Notes: generated by a model not told the origin, from the letters alone. A stretch of DNA of 15,672 nt from Candidatus Sulfotelmatobacter sp. (GCA_030049565.1 JASIKQ010000536.1:1-15672), one strand, 5' to 3'; numbered from the stretch's first letter, positions 6,812-13,991 are shown. Translations and numbers: made by a program.

Positions 6812-7342
6812 TCCCGTCTTTCCGACTTTCTTCTTCAATCTTTCGCCGAGGTAGCGCACGCCCTTGTTCTTATAAGGATCGGGCGGACGCAGCGCGCGCA
6901 TTTCGGCTGCAACCTGACCCACCTGCTGGCGATCGATTCCGGTCAAGGAAATGCGCGTCTGCTTGGGATCTACAACAGCATTAACTCCGCTGGGCAGGGG
7001 ATACTCTATCGGATGTGAATATCCCAAGTTGAAGACCACTACTCCTTTGCCCTTCATCTCGGCGCGGTAGCCGATGCCCACGATTTCCAATTCGCGCGAC
7101 CATCCCTTTGTTACGCCTTCGACGGCGTTGTTGACCAAAGCGCGCGCCAGCCCGTGCAGCGCGGCCTGCGAATCATTCTCGCGCAGGGCCACCAGATGGC
7201 CATCCTTCTGTTCCATCTTGATGCCGGAAGGAAGCGGCGTATCCAGCTTGCCCTTGGGCCCCTGCACCAGTACGGTATTGCCTTCGATTTTGACAGTCAC
7301 CCCTTTGGGGATAGCAATCGGCTTTTTTCCAATTCGCGACAT
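6803..7342 (-). CDS. rplF: 50S ribosomal protein L6
   Basis: L6 sits near the factor-binding site of the large subunit. The 179-residue product starts [17 protein letters not shown]. It contains the tandem pair of similar alpha/beta domains, including [20 protein letters not shown] in the first and the signature [22 protein letters not shown] in the second. Length is normal. ATG at 7342 is preceded eight bases upstream by AAGAG from the neighbouring family 1 repeat. The final Lys codon and TGA stop lie in the family 3 repeat. Confidence 0.98.
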   Translation of the reverse strand: MSRIGKKPIAIPKGVTVKIEGNTVLVQGPKGKLDTPLPSGIKMEQKDGHLVALRENDSQAALHGLARALVNNAVEGVTKGWSRELEIVGIGYRAEMKGKGVVVFNLGYSHPIEYPLPSGVNAVVDPKQTRISLTGIDRQQVGQVAAEMRALRPPDPYKNKGVRYLGERLKKKVGKTGAK

Positions 7343-7348
7343 AAGATC

Positions 7349-7435
7349 AGCTCTTAGCTTTTAGCCGTTAGCTCTTAGCTTGTTACTTTCCGCACCCCGC
7401 TCTGGCTAAGAGCTAAAGGCTAATGGCTAAGAGCT
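7349..7435. repeat. Family 1 inverted repeat, best-paired copy (rpsH/rplF spacer)
   Basis: Two 31-base arms, 7349-7379 and 7405-7435, are complementary at 28 of 31 positions by hand alignment. They are built of TAGCTCTTAGC words around a 25-base loop. The right arm reads GCTAAGAGCTAAAGGC and then TAATGGCTAAGAGCT. As RNA this would be a long stable hairpin between rpsH and rplF. Confidence 0.9.
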
Positions 7436-7441
7436 GCTTTT

Positions 7442-7840
7442 CTACCAGATCTCGCACAACAATTCGCCGCCTACGCCTTCTTTGCGGGCCTGGCGGCCGG
7501 TCATCACGCCGCGCGGCGTGGTGAGAATATTAATCCCCATTCCACCGAGCACGCGAGGAATCTCGCTGCGCCGCACGTACACGCGGCAGCCAGGGCGCGA
7601 CACGCGCGCGGCATTCGAAATCGCCGCTTCGTTGTGCGCGCCGTACTTGAGGTAAATGCGGATGACCTTGTGCCCTTCTTCTTCCGTGGCCTTGAAATTC
7701 GAGATATAGCCTTCTTCTTTCAGGATGCGGGCGATCTCCACCTTGAGCCGCGAAGCCGGCACATCGACTTTCTGATGCCGCGCCTGTAGCGCGTTGCGCA
7801 CCCTGGTCAGCATATCCGCCACTGGATCGGTCAACCTCAT
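7442..7840 (-). CDS. rpsH: 30S ribosomal protein S8
   Basis: S8 binds the central domain of 16S rRNA and, in Escherichia coli, represses the spc operon by binding the rplE message. The 132-residue product starts MRLTDPVADMLTRVRNAL and ends in the conserved region SRPGCRVYVRRSEIPRVLGG, then MGINILTTPRGVMTGRQARK and GELLCEIW. I chose ATG at 7840 rather than the longer frame from 7903: this is the family N-terminus and AGGAG lies nine bases upstream. The upstream codons belong to a repeat-filled spacer. Confidence 0.97.
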   Translation of the reverse strand: MRLTDPVADMLTRVRNALQARHQKVDVPASRLKVEIARILKEEGYISNFKATEEEGHKVIRIYLKYGAHNEAAISNAARVSRPGCRVYVRRSEIPRVLGGMGINILTTPRGVMTGRQARKEGVGGELLCEIW

Positions 7841-7917
7841 CGTTTGCTTCTCCTCTCGCCACCCGTTCGCTCCGTCTAAGCGGAGAACCTGCGGCAGCTT
7901 CACACTTCATCCTCGCA

Positions 7918-7957
7918 TGTCATGCTGAGCGAGACGCTTTTGTCTCGCGAAGCATCT
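7918..7957. repeat. Palindrome with CTGAGC/GCGAAG core, rpsN/rpsH spacer
   Basis: Outer stem ATGCT (7922-7926) pairs with AGCAT (7951-7955). A GA/GA step follows, then inner stem GCGAGAC (7929-7935) pairs with GTCTCGC (7942-7948) around loop GCTTTT. It shares its plan with palindromes at 6749-6769 and 7986-8015. Confidence 0.75.
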
Positions 7958-7985
7958 GGGGCTGCCGCGCGAATCGTTTTAGCCT

Positions 7986-8026
7986 GCCCTGAGCAACCGA
8001 AGTGCGCCGAAGGGCGTTCTTTGCGA
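7986..8026. repeat. Second palindrome of the CTGAGC type plus shared 13-mer
   Basis: Outer stem GCCCT (7986-7990) pairs with AGGGC (8011-8015), enclosing GAGC and CCGA. It runs into GCGTTCTTTGCGA (8014-8026), an exact 13-base match to the complement of 11764-11776. Apart from the two palindromes, this spacer (7841-8055, the longest in the window) shows only the rpsH ribosome binding site. Confidence 0.6.
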
Positions 8027-8055
8027 GCGAGTAAAACGCGCGCTTACACGCCTCC

Positions 8056-8271
8056 TTACCACGACGACTTCGACACTCCTGGAATCTCCCCGCGCAGCGC
8101 TAACCCGCGAAAGCACAGCCGGCAAATGCCGAACTTGCGCAGATACGCGCGCGGGCGTCCGCAGATTTTGCAGCGGTTGTGCTTGCGCGTGGAAAACTTC
8201 GGCTTCCTGACATGGCCGGGCTTCACCTTGCTCTCGGCCCCGTCCTTCACTCGTTTTGCTGTGGTTGCCAA
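8056..8271 (-). CDS. rpsN: 30S ribosomal protein S14, zinc type
   Basis: S14 belongs to the head of the small subunit and is bound late. The 71-residue product is of the short zinc (type Z) form. Cys34, Cys37, Cys50 and Cys53 lie in NRCKICGRP and GICRLCFRG, and the C-terminus IPGVSKSSW is typical. It is about ten residues longer than the usual 61 because of a basic N-terminal extension. The start is TTG at 8271, supported by AGGAG seven bases upstream. It lies between rplE and rpsH. Confidence 0.96.
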   Translation of the reverse strand: MATTAKRVKDGAESKVKPGHVRKPKFSTRKHNRCKICGRPRAYLRKFGICRLCFRGLALRGEIPGVSKSSW

Positions 8272-8275
8272 ACTT

Positions 8276-8316
8276 TAGCTCCTAAGCTTTTAGCTCTTAG
8301 CTGTCAGCTTTCAGCC
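8276..8316. repeat. Family 1 half-repeat, rplE/rpsN spacer
   Basis: TAGCTCCTAAGC, TTTTAGCTCTTAGC and TGTCAGC words mix the TTAG and TCAG spellings and lack an opposite arm. The rest of the spacer (8317-8366) has CAATCAGTCAATCCCGATCA, reminiscent of family 2. Confidence 0.65.
8279..8283 (-). promoter_or_regulatory. Shine-Dalgarno AGGAG of rpsN, inside a family 1 word
   Basis: AGGAG lies seven bases upstream of the TTG start. It is part of TTAGGAGCTAAAG, a one-base variant of the repeat word TAAGAGCTAAAG. Confidence 0.7.
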
Positions 8317-8366
8317 GGTACTTCGATCTTCAATCAGTCAATCCCGATCACCCAACCGCCGGTTTG

Positions 8367-8987
8367 CTATGCGCGAAACGGCATTCCCAGATGTTTCAAC
8401 AGCGTCCGCGCCTGGTTGTCGTTCTCTGCAGTCGTCACGATGGTAACGTTCATTCCCTTCTGTTTGTCGACCTTCGCGTAATCGATCTCTGGGAAAATCA
8501 GCTGATCGTGCAACCCCAGCGTGTAGTTTCCGCGGCCATCGAACGACTTGGTCGAGACCCCACGAAAATCGCGTACCCGAGGCAGAACAACGTTCACCAG
8601 GCGGTCGAAAAATTCGTACATGCGGTCGCCGCGCAGCGTCACCATGCACCCGATCGATTGCCCTTCGCGCACCTTGAACGCGGCGATGGATTTCTTCGCC
8701 TTGGTGACCACCGGCTTCTGACCGGTGATCAATCCGAGTTCATTCACGGCGGGGTCGAGCACCTTCGAATTCTGCGTAGCCTCGCCCATGCCCATGTTCA
8801 CGACGATCTTGTTGAGCCGGGGAACCGCCATGGCGTTGTTGAGGTCGAGTTCCTTGAGCAGCGCCGGCGCCACTTCTTTTTCGAAGCGCGCCCGCAGCCG
8901 CGGACGCTCTTTCGCGCTGTGCCGTGCCTGCTCGGGAGCCTTCTGTTCCTGGGCCGCTTCCTTCGATTGCTTTTTGTCTTTTGCCAT
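8367..8987 (-). CDS. rplE: 50S ribosomal protein L5
   Basis: L5 binds 5S rRNA and contacts P-site tRNA and the small-subunit head. The product has 206 residues, longer than the usual 178-185 because of a charged N-terminal extension of about 25 residues ([20 protein letters not shown]). The core is intact: [56 protein letters not shown] and [23 protein letters not shown] at 8987 has AAGAG six bases upstream, part of a repeat. An internal start cannot be excluded, but no ribosome binding site favours one. Confidence 0.97.
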   Translation of the reverse strand: MAKDKKQSKEAAQEQKAPEQARHSAKERPRLRARFEKEVAPALLKELDLNNAMAVPRLNKIVVNMGMGEATQNSKVLDPAVNELGLITGQKPVVTKAKKSIAAFKVREGQSIGCMVTLRGDRMYEFFDRLVNVVLPRVRDFRGVSTKSFDGRGNYTLGLHDQLIFPEIDYAKVDKQKGMNVTIVTTAENDNQARTLLKHLGMPFRA

Positions 8988-8989
8988 CT

Positions 8990-9115
8990 TTAGCTCTTAG
9001 CCTTTGGCCTTTAGCTCCTGACTCTTGCTAATTACACGCTCGTCGATTTGCTTAACAAGACTATTTGCTCTCATCACCACAAGCCAAGAGCTAATGGCTA
9101 AGAGCTAACAGCTTA
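8990..9115. repeat. Family 1 inverted repeat, rplX/rplE spacer
   Basis: The left arm runs about 8990-9025 (TTAGCTCTTAGCC, CTTTAGCTCC). The right arm runs 9081-9115 (CCAAGAGCTAATGGCTAAG, AGCTAACAGCTTA). Both use TTAG words, around a loop of about 55 bases with no further feature. The rplX stop TAA (9113-9115) is the last word of the arm. Confidence 0.75.
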
Positions 9116-9454
9116 TTTATCCAGCGTCGTTCCGCACTTCTTGCACACCCGCACCTTGCGGTCACCAAGTACTTCGTGCCCAATGCGCACGGGACCGCAG
9201 GTTGGACAAACCAACTGCACGTTCGAAATCGCAATGCGGCTTTCCTGTTCGGCAATGCCGCCTGCGATATTGCGCTGGGGGTTGGGGCGCACGTGCTTCT
9301 TTACGATCATGACGTGCTCGACCAGCAGCTTGCCCTCGTCGGGAAACACGCGCAGCACGCGCCCTTCCTTGCCCTTGTCGCGCCCGGAGATCACCTTCAC
9401 GGTGTCGCTGCGGCGAATGTCGACCCGCTTGTGTAATGTGCTTGCTGTTCTCAT
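9113..9454 (-). CDS. rplX: 50S ribosomal protein L24
   Basis: L24 starts assembly of the large subunit and lies near the exit of the peptide tunnel. The 113-residue product has a KOW motif (DTVKVISGRDKGKEGRVLRV), then VEHVMIVKKHVRPNPQ and IAEQESRIAISNVQLVCP. Cys83, Cys86, Cys104 and Cys107 (CPTCG and CKKCG) could form a small zinc ribbon, as in some bacterial L24 proteins. The start at 9454 adds a basic leader MRTASTLHKRVDIRRSD. AAGGA touches the ATG, so spacing is poor and the start is less certain than the gene. Confidence 0.95.
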   Translation of the reverse strand: MRTASTLHKRVDIRRSDTVKVISGRDKGKEGRVLRVFPDEGKLLVEHVMIVKKHVRPNPQRNIAGGIAEQESRIAISNVQLVCPTCGPVRIGHEVLGDRKVRVCKKCGTTLDK

Positions 9455-9470
9455 TCCTTAACCCTAATTT

Positions 9471-9565
9471 GACGATTGAGCGATTGAGTCATTGCGCGAA
9501 TAAAACCCAGCAACATATCCTTGGTTCCCAATCGCCCGATCACTCAATCGCAAAATCACTCAATG
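9471..9565. repeat. Family 2 inverted repeat, rplN/rplX spacer
   Basis: The left arm (9471-9499) has GATTGAGCGATTGAGTCATT. The right arm (9530-9565) has CAATCGCCCGATCACTCAAT, then CGCAAAATCACTCAATG. It is the second copy of the type at 3433-3553; CAATCGCAAAATC is shared by the two right arms. Confidence 0.75.
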
Positions 9566-9567
9566 CC

Positions 9568-9939
9568 TTAAATCACTTCCGGCGCCAGGGAAACAATTTT
9601 TAAAAACTTCTTCTCTCTCAGTTCACGCGCCACCGGACCGAACACGCGCGTGCCGACAGGTTCGCCTGCTTCGTTGATGAGTACGGCTGCATTCTGATCG
9701 AAACGGATATACGTTCCATCACGGCGGCGATGTTCTTTTCTAGTCCTCACGACGACAGCTTTAACGACCTTCCCCTTCTGCACCTGACCTTCGGGAGCGG
9801 CCTCCTTGACGCTGGCGGTGATGACGTCGCCCAATCCCGCGTTCAGGCCGGTCGACCCGCCTAGCGGCAAAATCATCTGCAGCTTGCGCGCGCCGGAGTT
9901 GTCGGCCACCTCCAGCATGGTTCTCATCATCACGGCCAT
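9568..9939 (-). CDS. rplN: 50S ribosomal protein L14
   Basis: L14 lies on the subunit interface and is the docking site of the silencing factor RsfS. The 123-residue product has the usual length and reads [17 protein letters not shown] at the start. [17 protein letters not shown], then [20 protein letters not shown] and the C-terminal [20 protein letters not shown] follow. The ATG at 9939 has GGGAG seven bases upstream. It lies 12 bases after rpsQ with no repeat. Confidence 0.98.
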   Translation of the reverse strand: MAVMMRTMLEVADNSGARKLQMILPLGGSTGLNAGLGDVITASVKEAAPEGQVQKGKVVKAVVVRTRKEHRRRDGTYIRFDQNAAVLINEAGEPVGTRVFGPVARELREKKFLKIVSLAPEVI

Positions 9940-9951
9940 GGCGAATCTCCC

Positions 9952-10272
9952 TTACTCGCTTTCCTGCTCCAGCGCGATTTCCGGCACCAGCGCTGTCTTG
10001 CGGATAATGTCCTTCAACTTCCACCGCTTCAGCTTCGAGAGCGGACGGGTCTCCTCGATCCGCACCACATCGCCCACATGCGCTTCGTTTTTCTCGTCGT
10101 GGGCATAAAACTTCTTGTGACGCGCGACGACGCGACCGTAAAACGGATGCGCCTTTTTGCGCGTCACCTGCACCACGATTGTCTTCGCCATTTTATTGGC
10201 GACGACTTCACCTACGACTTCTTTTCGGCGGCCCTGCGCTTTCTCGGCTGGTTTGGTTGTGGCTTCCGCCAT
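9952..10272 (-). CDS. rpsQ: 30S ribosomal protein S17
   Basis: S17 is a primary binder of the 16S rRNA 5' domain. The 106-residue product has an OB fold with [19 protein letters not shown], then [19 protein letters not shown] and [20 protein letters not shown]. It exceeds the usual 80-90 residues through short charged ends. The ATG at 10272 shares its A with the rpmC stop (TGATG), and GGAG lies eight bases upstream. A GTG one codon earlier is possible but less likely. The overlap suggests translational coupling with rpmC. Confidence 0.97.
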   Translation of the reverse strand: MAEATTKPAEKAQGRRKEVVGEVVANKMAKTIVVQVTRKKAHPFYGRVVARHKKFYAHDEKNEAHVGDVVRIEETRPLSKLKRWKLKDIIRKTALVPEIALEQESE

Positions 10273-10481
10273 CACTTTTTCTCCGTTGCGGCAGCGTGTG
10301 TGCGCTCGCCTAATATCGTTTTGACGCGGGCAATATCTTTGCGCAGTCCGCGAATCTTCTTTAGGCTTTCGGTCTGGCCCATGTTCAACTGAAACTTCAG
10401 CTTGAACAGCTGGTCGGCCAAATCCTGCCCCTGGTGCTGCAATTCCGCGTCGGTTAAGTTGCGAATTTTGTCTGCTTTCAT
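10272..10481 (-). CDS. rpmC: 50S ribosomal protein L29
   Basis: L29 lies near the polypeptide exit and helps bind trigger factor and SRP. The 69-residue product is a two-helix bundle: [20 protein letters not shown], then [20 protein letters not shown] and [17 protein letters not shown] chose ATG at 10481 over a TTG two codons upstream because [10 protein letters not shown] is the family's usual start. GAGAG from a family 1 repeat lies seven bases upstream. Confidence 0.97.
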   Translation of the reverse strand: MKADKIRNLTDAELQHQGQDLADQLFKLKFQLNMGQTESLKKIRGLRKDIARVKTILGERTHAAATEKK

Positions 10482-10486
10482 AAACA

Positions 10487-10577
10487 AGCTCTCAGCTCTG
10501 GGCCTTCCGCCATCAGTTTTTTATTTCGTTGCACCGCCGCTCTTGCGAAAGCTGACGGCTGAAAGCTGATAACTGCT
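10487..10577. repeat. Family 1 inverted repeat, rplP/rpmC spacer
   Basis: The left arm (10487-10516) reads AGCTCTCAGCTCTGGG, then CCGCCATCAG. The right arm (10550-10577) reads AGCTGACGGCTGAAAGCTGA. The final TTAGC-like word overlaps the TAG stop of rplP (10576-10578). Confidence 0.75.
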
Positions 10578-10992
10578 AATGCGCCATTTCTCTCTTCACC
10601 ACCGCCGTGCGCAGCGGCAGCTTGTGCGATGCTAGACGTAATGCCTCGTTCGCATCCGTGCTCGAAACGCCTTCCATCTCGAACAGAATTTTTCCCGGAC
10701 GCACCACCGCAACCCAATGATCGGGCGCGCCCTTGCCTTTGCCCATGCGGGTTTCAGCCGGCTTCTTGGTCACTGGCTTGTCGGGAAACAGCCGGATCCA
10801 AATCTTGCCGCCGCGCTTGACGAATCGCGTCATGGCCACGCGGCTGGCTTCGATCTGGCGGTCGGTGATCCATCCTGGCTCGATCACCTTGAGGCCATAA
10901 TCGCCAAAGGCCAGCGTCGAACCGCGCCACGCCTTGCCAGTCATACGCCCGCGCTGCTGCTTGCGATACTTAACTTTTTTCGGCATCAACAT
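10576..10992 (-). CDS. rplP: 50S ribosomal protein L16
   Basis: L16 lies close to the A-site tRNA and the peptidyl transferase centre. The 138-residue product has the usual length and reads [20 protein letters not shown], then [20 protein letters not shown] and [20 protein letters not shown]. It ends in the expected [18 protein letters not shown] region. ATG at 10992 (MLMPKK) and ATG at 10986 (MPKK) are both plausible. GAGAG of the repeat is eight bases from the first, so I keep 10992. Confidence 0.97.
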   Translation of the reverse strand: MLMPKKVKYRKQQRGRMTGKAWRGSTLAFGDYGLKVIEPGWITDRQIEASRVAMTRFVKRGGKIWIRLFPDKPVTKKPAETRMGKGKGAPDHWVAVVRPGKILFEMEGVSSTDANEALRLASHKLPLRTAVVKREMAH

Positions 10993-10996
10993 AAAA

Positions 10997-11044
10997 TTAG
11001 CTCTCAGCCTTCAGCTCGCGGCTCGGAGTTCGCGGCTCGCAGTC
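10997..11044. repeat. Family 1-related repeat, rpsC/rplP spacer
   Basis: TTAGCTCTCAGCCTTCAGC is followed by two GCGGCTCG words (CTCGCGGCTCGGAG, TTCGCGGCTCGCAG). The second part is a different short direct repeat. No opposite arm exists. Confidence 0.6.
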
Positions 11045-11045
11045 T

Positions 11046-11714
11046 CTAAAATGCTCCTGTTGTCTGCTGCTGCGCTTCCCGCTTCTTGGTCTGCAAAATC
11101 TCGCCCTTATACACCCAGCACTTCACGCCGATTACGCCGTAAGTGGTGCGCGCTTCGGAGAATCCGTATTCGATATCCGCGCGCAGCGTGTGCAGCGGCA
11201 ACCGGCCCTGCAGATACCACTCTGAGCGCGCGATTTCATTTCCGTTTAAACGTCCGCTCACGCGAACTTTAATTCCCTTGCATCCGAAACGCAGCGCCGA
11301 ATCCACGGCCTTGCGCATGGCCCGCCGGAAGCCCACGCGCTTTTCCAGTTGCAGGGCAATCGCCTCCGACACCAATTGCGCGTCGAGTTCAGGCTTGTGC
11401 ACTTCCTGGATGTCGACAAATACCTCGCGCGACGTACGTTTCTGCAAATCGCCCTTCAGCTTGTCAATCTCCGAGCCCTTGCGCCCGATGATAATCCCCG
11501 GCCGCGCAGTCTTAATGATGATGCGCAGCTTGTTGCCTGGACGCTCGATCTCAATCGCGCTTATCCCTGCCGACTTGAGCTTTTCCTTCAACTCGTTCTT
11601 CAACTTGACGTCTTCAAGCAGCAGCTTGTCGTAATCGCGCTCGACAAACCAGCGCGACTTCCATGGCTTGGTGTAACCGAGGCGAAACCCATAAGGATGA
11701 ACTTTTTGTCCCAT
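11046..11714 (-). CDS. rpsC: 30S ribosomal protein S3
   Basis: S3 lies at the mRNA entry channel and takes part in mRNA unwinding. The 222-residue product has the KH domain with the GxxG loop GRKG at 77-80 ([19 protein letters not shown]). The C-terminal domain is recognised from [20 protein letters not shown], then [20 protein letters not shown] and the [14 protein letters not shown] end. Length is typical. ATG at 11714 is preceded by AGGAG at six bases. Confidence 0.99.
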   Translation of the reverse strand: MGQKVHPYGFRLGYTKPWKSRWFVERDYDKLLLEDVKLKNELKEKLKSAGISAIEIERPGNKLRIIIKTARPGIIIGRKGSEIDKLKGDLQKRTSREVFVDIQEVHKPELDAQLVSEAIALQLEKRVGFRRAMRKAVDSALRFGCKGIKVRVSGRLNGNEIARSEWYLQGRLPLHTLRADIEYGFSEARTTYGVIGVKCWVYKGEILQTKKREAQQQTTGAF

Positions 11715-11755
11715 CCGCTTCTCCTAAATCCTGCTAACAGCCTTCAAGCATTTGT

Positions 11756-11825
11756 GAGATCCTTCGCAAAGAACGCTTAGGATGATCGCCGCGGGCTCAC
11801 GCCCGCAAAACGCGATCATTTCGCA
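11756..11825. repeat. Family 3 composite hairpin, rplV/rpsC spacer
   Basis: Second copy of the element at 6746-6811. Shared pieces are GAGATCCTTCGC, AGGATGATCGC and ACGCGATCATTTCGC. The inner stem here is GCGGGC (11791-11796) with GCCCGC (11801-11806) around TCAC. The outer ATGATCG/CGATCAT stem contains the rplV stop (11816-11818). Confidence 0.8.
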
Positions 11826-12280
11826 GCGGCTTTCTTTTTTCGCGCGCCTGCGGACTTCTTTGCCACCGGAGCCCGCCGCTTTGCGGGAACCGAAGGCGTC
11901 GATCCGCTGCTCACTGCCTGTGCTGCACCGTTGCCGCGCTCGGCCAGCACTAACTGAATGTGCGCGATGCGCCGCTGATAGCGGTAGGCGCGTCCCTGCG
12001 GTGCTGGACGAATCCGCTTCATGCGCGGCCCGTCGTTGGCGATGGCGCTCTTCACGTACAGGTTATCGATATCGACATCCAGATTTTTTTCCGCGCTCAA
12101 GAAGTTGGCATTGTCCAGCGCCGACTGCAACAGCTTGCCGACATGTGCCGCCACGCGCTTCTTCGTATAGAGGAGCGTGTTACGAGCCTCTTCCACCTTG
12201 CGCCCTTTGATCAAATCCAGTACCAGACGCGCTTTCTGCGGCGAAACCCGCAAGTACCGCATCTCCGCTCGAGATTCCAT
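11816..12280 (-). CDS. rplV: 50S ribosomal protein L22 with basic C-terminal tail
   Basis: L22 lines the peptide exit tunnel with its long beta hairpin. The product has 154 residues, against about 110-120 for many bacteria. The core, residues 1-114, starts MESRAEMRYLRVSPQKARLV. The hairpin tip region is GPRMKRIRPAPQGRAYRYQR, then RIAHIQLVLAE. The added tail, about 115-154, is rich in Ala, Lys and Ser and ends in ARKKKAAAK. The ATG at 12280 follows GAGAG. The final Lys codon and TGA stop lie inside the family 3 repeat. Confidence 0.98.
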   Translation of the reverse strand: MESRAEMRYLRVSPQKARLVLDLIKGRKVEEARNTLLYTKKRVAAHVGKLLQSALDNANFLSAEKNLDVDIDNLYVKSAIANDGPRMKRIRPAPQGRAYRYQRRIAHIQLVLAERGNGAAQAVSSGSTPSVPAKRRAPVAKKSAGARKKKAAAK

Positions 12281-12288
12281 ATAGTTCT

Positions 12289-12352
12289 CTCAGCTCTCAG
12301 CTCTCAGCTTTTGGCTCTTAGCTAAAGGCTAAAAGCTTACGGCTAAGAGCCG
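12289..12352. repeat. Family 1 inverted repeat, rpsS/rplV spacer
   Basis: The left arm (12289-12320) mixes TCAGCTCTCAGC and GGCTCTTAGC. The right arm (12321-12352) reads GCTAAAGGCTAAAAGC, then GGCTAAGAGCCGG. The arms are nearly adjacent with almost no loop. Both word spellings occur in the left arm, so this may be a hybrid copy. Confidence 0.7.
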
Positions 12353-12355
12353 GTT

Positions 12356-12721
12356 TTATGCCTTCGGTGGCGGCGCAGGCGGTGCGACTGCAGCTGCCGA
12401 GGGAACGATTGCTCCCGGACCGCCCGGCACACCCGCTGGCTTGGCCGCCACTTCCGTCGCTGCCTTCATCGAATGGCCCTTGAAAATGCGCGTAAAGCTG
12501 AACTCGCCCAGCTTGTGTCCCACCATGTTCTCGGTGAGATATACCGGGATGAACTTCTTTCCGTTGTGCACCGCGATGGTGTGGCCCACCATCTCCGGAA
12601 CCACCGTCGACCGCCGCGACCACGTGCGCAAGACTTTCTTTTCGTTGCGCGAATTCATGGCCTCGACCCGCGCCATCAGATATGGATCAACAAATGCGCC
12701 TTTTTTGGTTGAACGTGCCAT
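12356..12721 (-). CDS. rpsS: 30S ribosomal protein S19 with Pro/Ala-rich tail
   Basis: S19 lies in the head of the small subunit with S13. The core reads [20 protein letters not shown], then [20 protein letters not shown] and the conserved [20 protein letters not shown]. The family is usually about 90-95 residues; this product has 121. The extra 30 (about 92-121) are Ala, Pro, Gly and Val with almost no charge, ending APPAPPPKA. The tail is in frame with the core and ends in TAA, so no frameshift is needed to explain it. ATG at 12721 has no strong ribosome binding site. Confidence 0.98.
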   Translation of the reverse strand: MARSTKKGAFVDPYLMARVEAMNSRNEKKVLRTWSRRSTVVPEMVGHTIAVHNGKKFIPVYLTENMVGHKLGEFSFTRIFKGHSMKAATEVAAKPAGVPGGPGAIVPSAAAVAPPAPPPKA

Positions 12722-12728
12722 AGAAATC

Positions 12729-12757
12729 AGCTTCTAGCTGTTAGCTCCCAGCTTGCT
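12729..12757. repeat. Family 1 half-repeat (TCTAG form), rplB/rpsS spacer
   Basis: AGCTTCTAGCTGTTAGC resembles 1893-1909, where 17 of 17 bases match (AGCTTCTAGCTGTTAGC). No opposite arm follows. The A/T-rich part at 12757-12791 shows nothing recognisable. Confidence 0.65.
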
Positions 12758-12791
12758 AAAATAAAAAGTTTTCTCATAACCAAATCGAAAT

Positions 12792-12843
12792 CTTTGTCAC
12801 TCCGACGGATCGTGACGCGGGCCGGAGGAAACTGGATTTCCTC
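12792..12843. repeat. Small palindromes after rplB
   Basis: A perfect 7 bp stem GAGGAAA (12825-12831) with TTTCCTC (12837-12843) around CTGGA lies a few bases after the rplB stop. CACTCCGACGG before it could pair weakly with the GCCGGAGG segment. It has no U-tract, so I do not call it a terminator. Confidence 0.5.
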
Positions 12844-12847
12844 AGCG

Positions 12848-13672
12848 CTACTTCGACCGCCGGCTCACGATAAACTTATCCGTCCGCTTATTATTCCGCG
12901 TCTTGTACCCGCGCGTCGGCTGGCCCCACGGGGTCACCGGATGCCGGCCACCCGAGGTTTTGCCTTCGCCGCCGCCATGCGGATGATCCACCGGGTTCAT
13001 CGAAACTCCGCGGTTCACCGGACGCCATCCCAGCCAGCGCGTCCGTCCAGCCTTGCCGATGGTGACATTTTCATGATCGAGATTGCCGACCTGTCCAATA
13101 GTCGCCATGCAGTCCTGAGAAATCTTGCGCGTCTCACCAGAAGGCAGCTTCACCAGTGCGTAATCCGATTCTTTTGCCACTAACTGGGCCGCTCCTCCTG
13201 CCGAGCGGACCATCTGCGCACCCTTGCCAGGCTTCAACTCGACGTTGTGAATCGAGGTGCCCGGAGGAATGTTGCGCAGCGGCAGCGCGTTCCCGACAAG
13301 AATGTCGGCCTCCGGGCCACTCACCACCTTTTGCCCAACTTTCAAACCTTCCGGCTGAAGGATGTAGCGCTTCTCGCCATCCGCGTAGGCCAGCAGCGCA
13401 ATGCGCGCCGAGCGGTTGGGATCGTACTCGATCGTCGCTACGGTCGCCGGAATTCCAGTTTTATCGCGCTTGAAGTCGACGATTCGCACTTTCTGCTTAT
13501 GCCCGCCTCCGCGATGCCAGCTCGTGATGTCACCCGAATTGCGGCGCCCGCCGGTGCGCTGCTTTGGCTCGAGCAGCGGCTTATACGGCCGCGTCGTGGT
13601 AATGTCGTCATTGACCAGTGTCGTGCGGAAGCGCAACGTCTGCGTCGTCGGTCTATACGTCTTGATTGCCAT
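12848..13672 (-). CDS. rplB: 50S ribosomal protein L2
   Basis: L2 lies at the subunit interface and is needed for 50S activity and subunit joining. The 274-residue product has the normal length. It reads [17 protein letters not shown], then the OB-like domain (RVDFKRD region, [14 protein letters not shown]) and the SH3-like domain. The signature [16 protein letters not shown] carries His230, the counterpart of the functionally important Escherichia coli His229. Ser223 replaces the more common Ala of GVAMNPVDHP, a mild change. ATG at 13672 has AAGAG five bases upstream from a short repeat. Confidence 0.99.
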   Translation of the reverse strand: MAIKTYRPTTQTLRFRTTLVNDDITTTRPYKPLLEPKQRTGGRRNSGDITSWHRGGGHKQKVRIVDFKRDKTGIPATVATIEYDPNRSARIALLAYADGEKRYILQPEGLKVGQKVVSGPEADILVGNALPLRNIPPGTSIHNVELKPGKGAQMVRSAGGAAQLVAKESDYALVKLPSGETRKISQDCMATIGQVGNLDHENVTIGKAGRTRWLGWRPVNRGVSMNPVDHPHGGGEGKTSGGRHPVTPWGQPTRGYKTRNNKRTDKFIVSRRSK

Positions 13673-13675
13673 AAA

Positions 13676-13693
13676 AGCTCTTAGCTCTCAGCT
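13676..13693. repeat. Minimal family 1 unit, rplW/rplB spacer
   Basis: AGCTCTTAGCTCTCAGCT fills 18 of the 23 spacer bases. It combines one TTAG and one TCAG word and is the shortest copy seen. Confidence 0.65.
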
Positions 13694-13695
13694 TC

Positions 13696-13989
13696 CTACA
13701 GATTCTGTGCGTACTCCGGCATCTTCTCGCCCGCGCGCAAGCGCACGTATGCCTTCTTCCAGTCCGGACGATACCCGGCAAACTTCCCTCGCCGCCGTTC
13801 TTTTCCCGGATATGTCGCAGTGCGCACCGAATACACTTTCACTTTGAAAATCGTCTGCACCGCCTGCTTGATTTCAGTCTTGGTCGCCTTCGGCGTCACC
13901 TGGAAAACCAGCGTGTTCTGGTTTTCCTTGATGGCCAGACCTTTTTCCGTAATCACCGGACGGCGAATGATCTGGTAAGCGGATTTCAT
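13696..13989 (-). CDS. rplW: 50S ribosomal protein L23
   Basis: L23 lies at the tunnel exit and docks trigger factor and SRP. The 97-residue product has the usual length. It reads KSAYQIIRRPVITEKGLAI, then NTLVFQVTPKATKTEIKQAV and IFKVKVYSVRTATYPGKERR. The C-terminal strand is DWKKAYVRLRAGEKMPEY. The ATG at 13989 is only two bases after the rplD stop, so the two are probably co-translated. Confidence 0.98.
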   Translation of the reverse strand: MKSAYQIIRRPVITEKGLAIKENQNTLVFQVTPKATKTEIKQAVQTIFKVKVYSVRTATYPGKERRRGKFAGYRPDWKKAYVRLRAGEKMPEYAQNL

Positions 13990-13991
13990 CT

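Noticed and set aside
7841..8055. An internal promoter or small gene in the longest spacer, between rpsN and rpsH.
   Set aside because: No convincing -35/-10 pair or coding frame could be seen; the spacer is mostly palindromic repeat DNA.
787..13695. Evenly spaced family 1 repeats considered as a CRISPR array.
   Set aside because: The units are imperfect, inverted, of variable length and separated by whole genes; there are no uniform spacers or cas genes.
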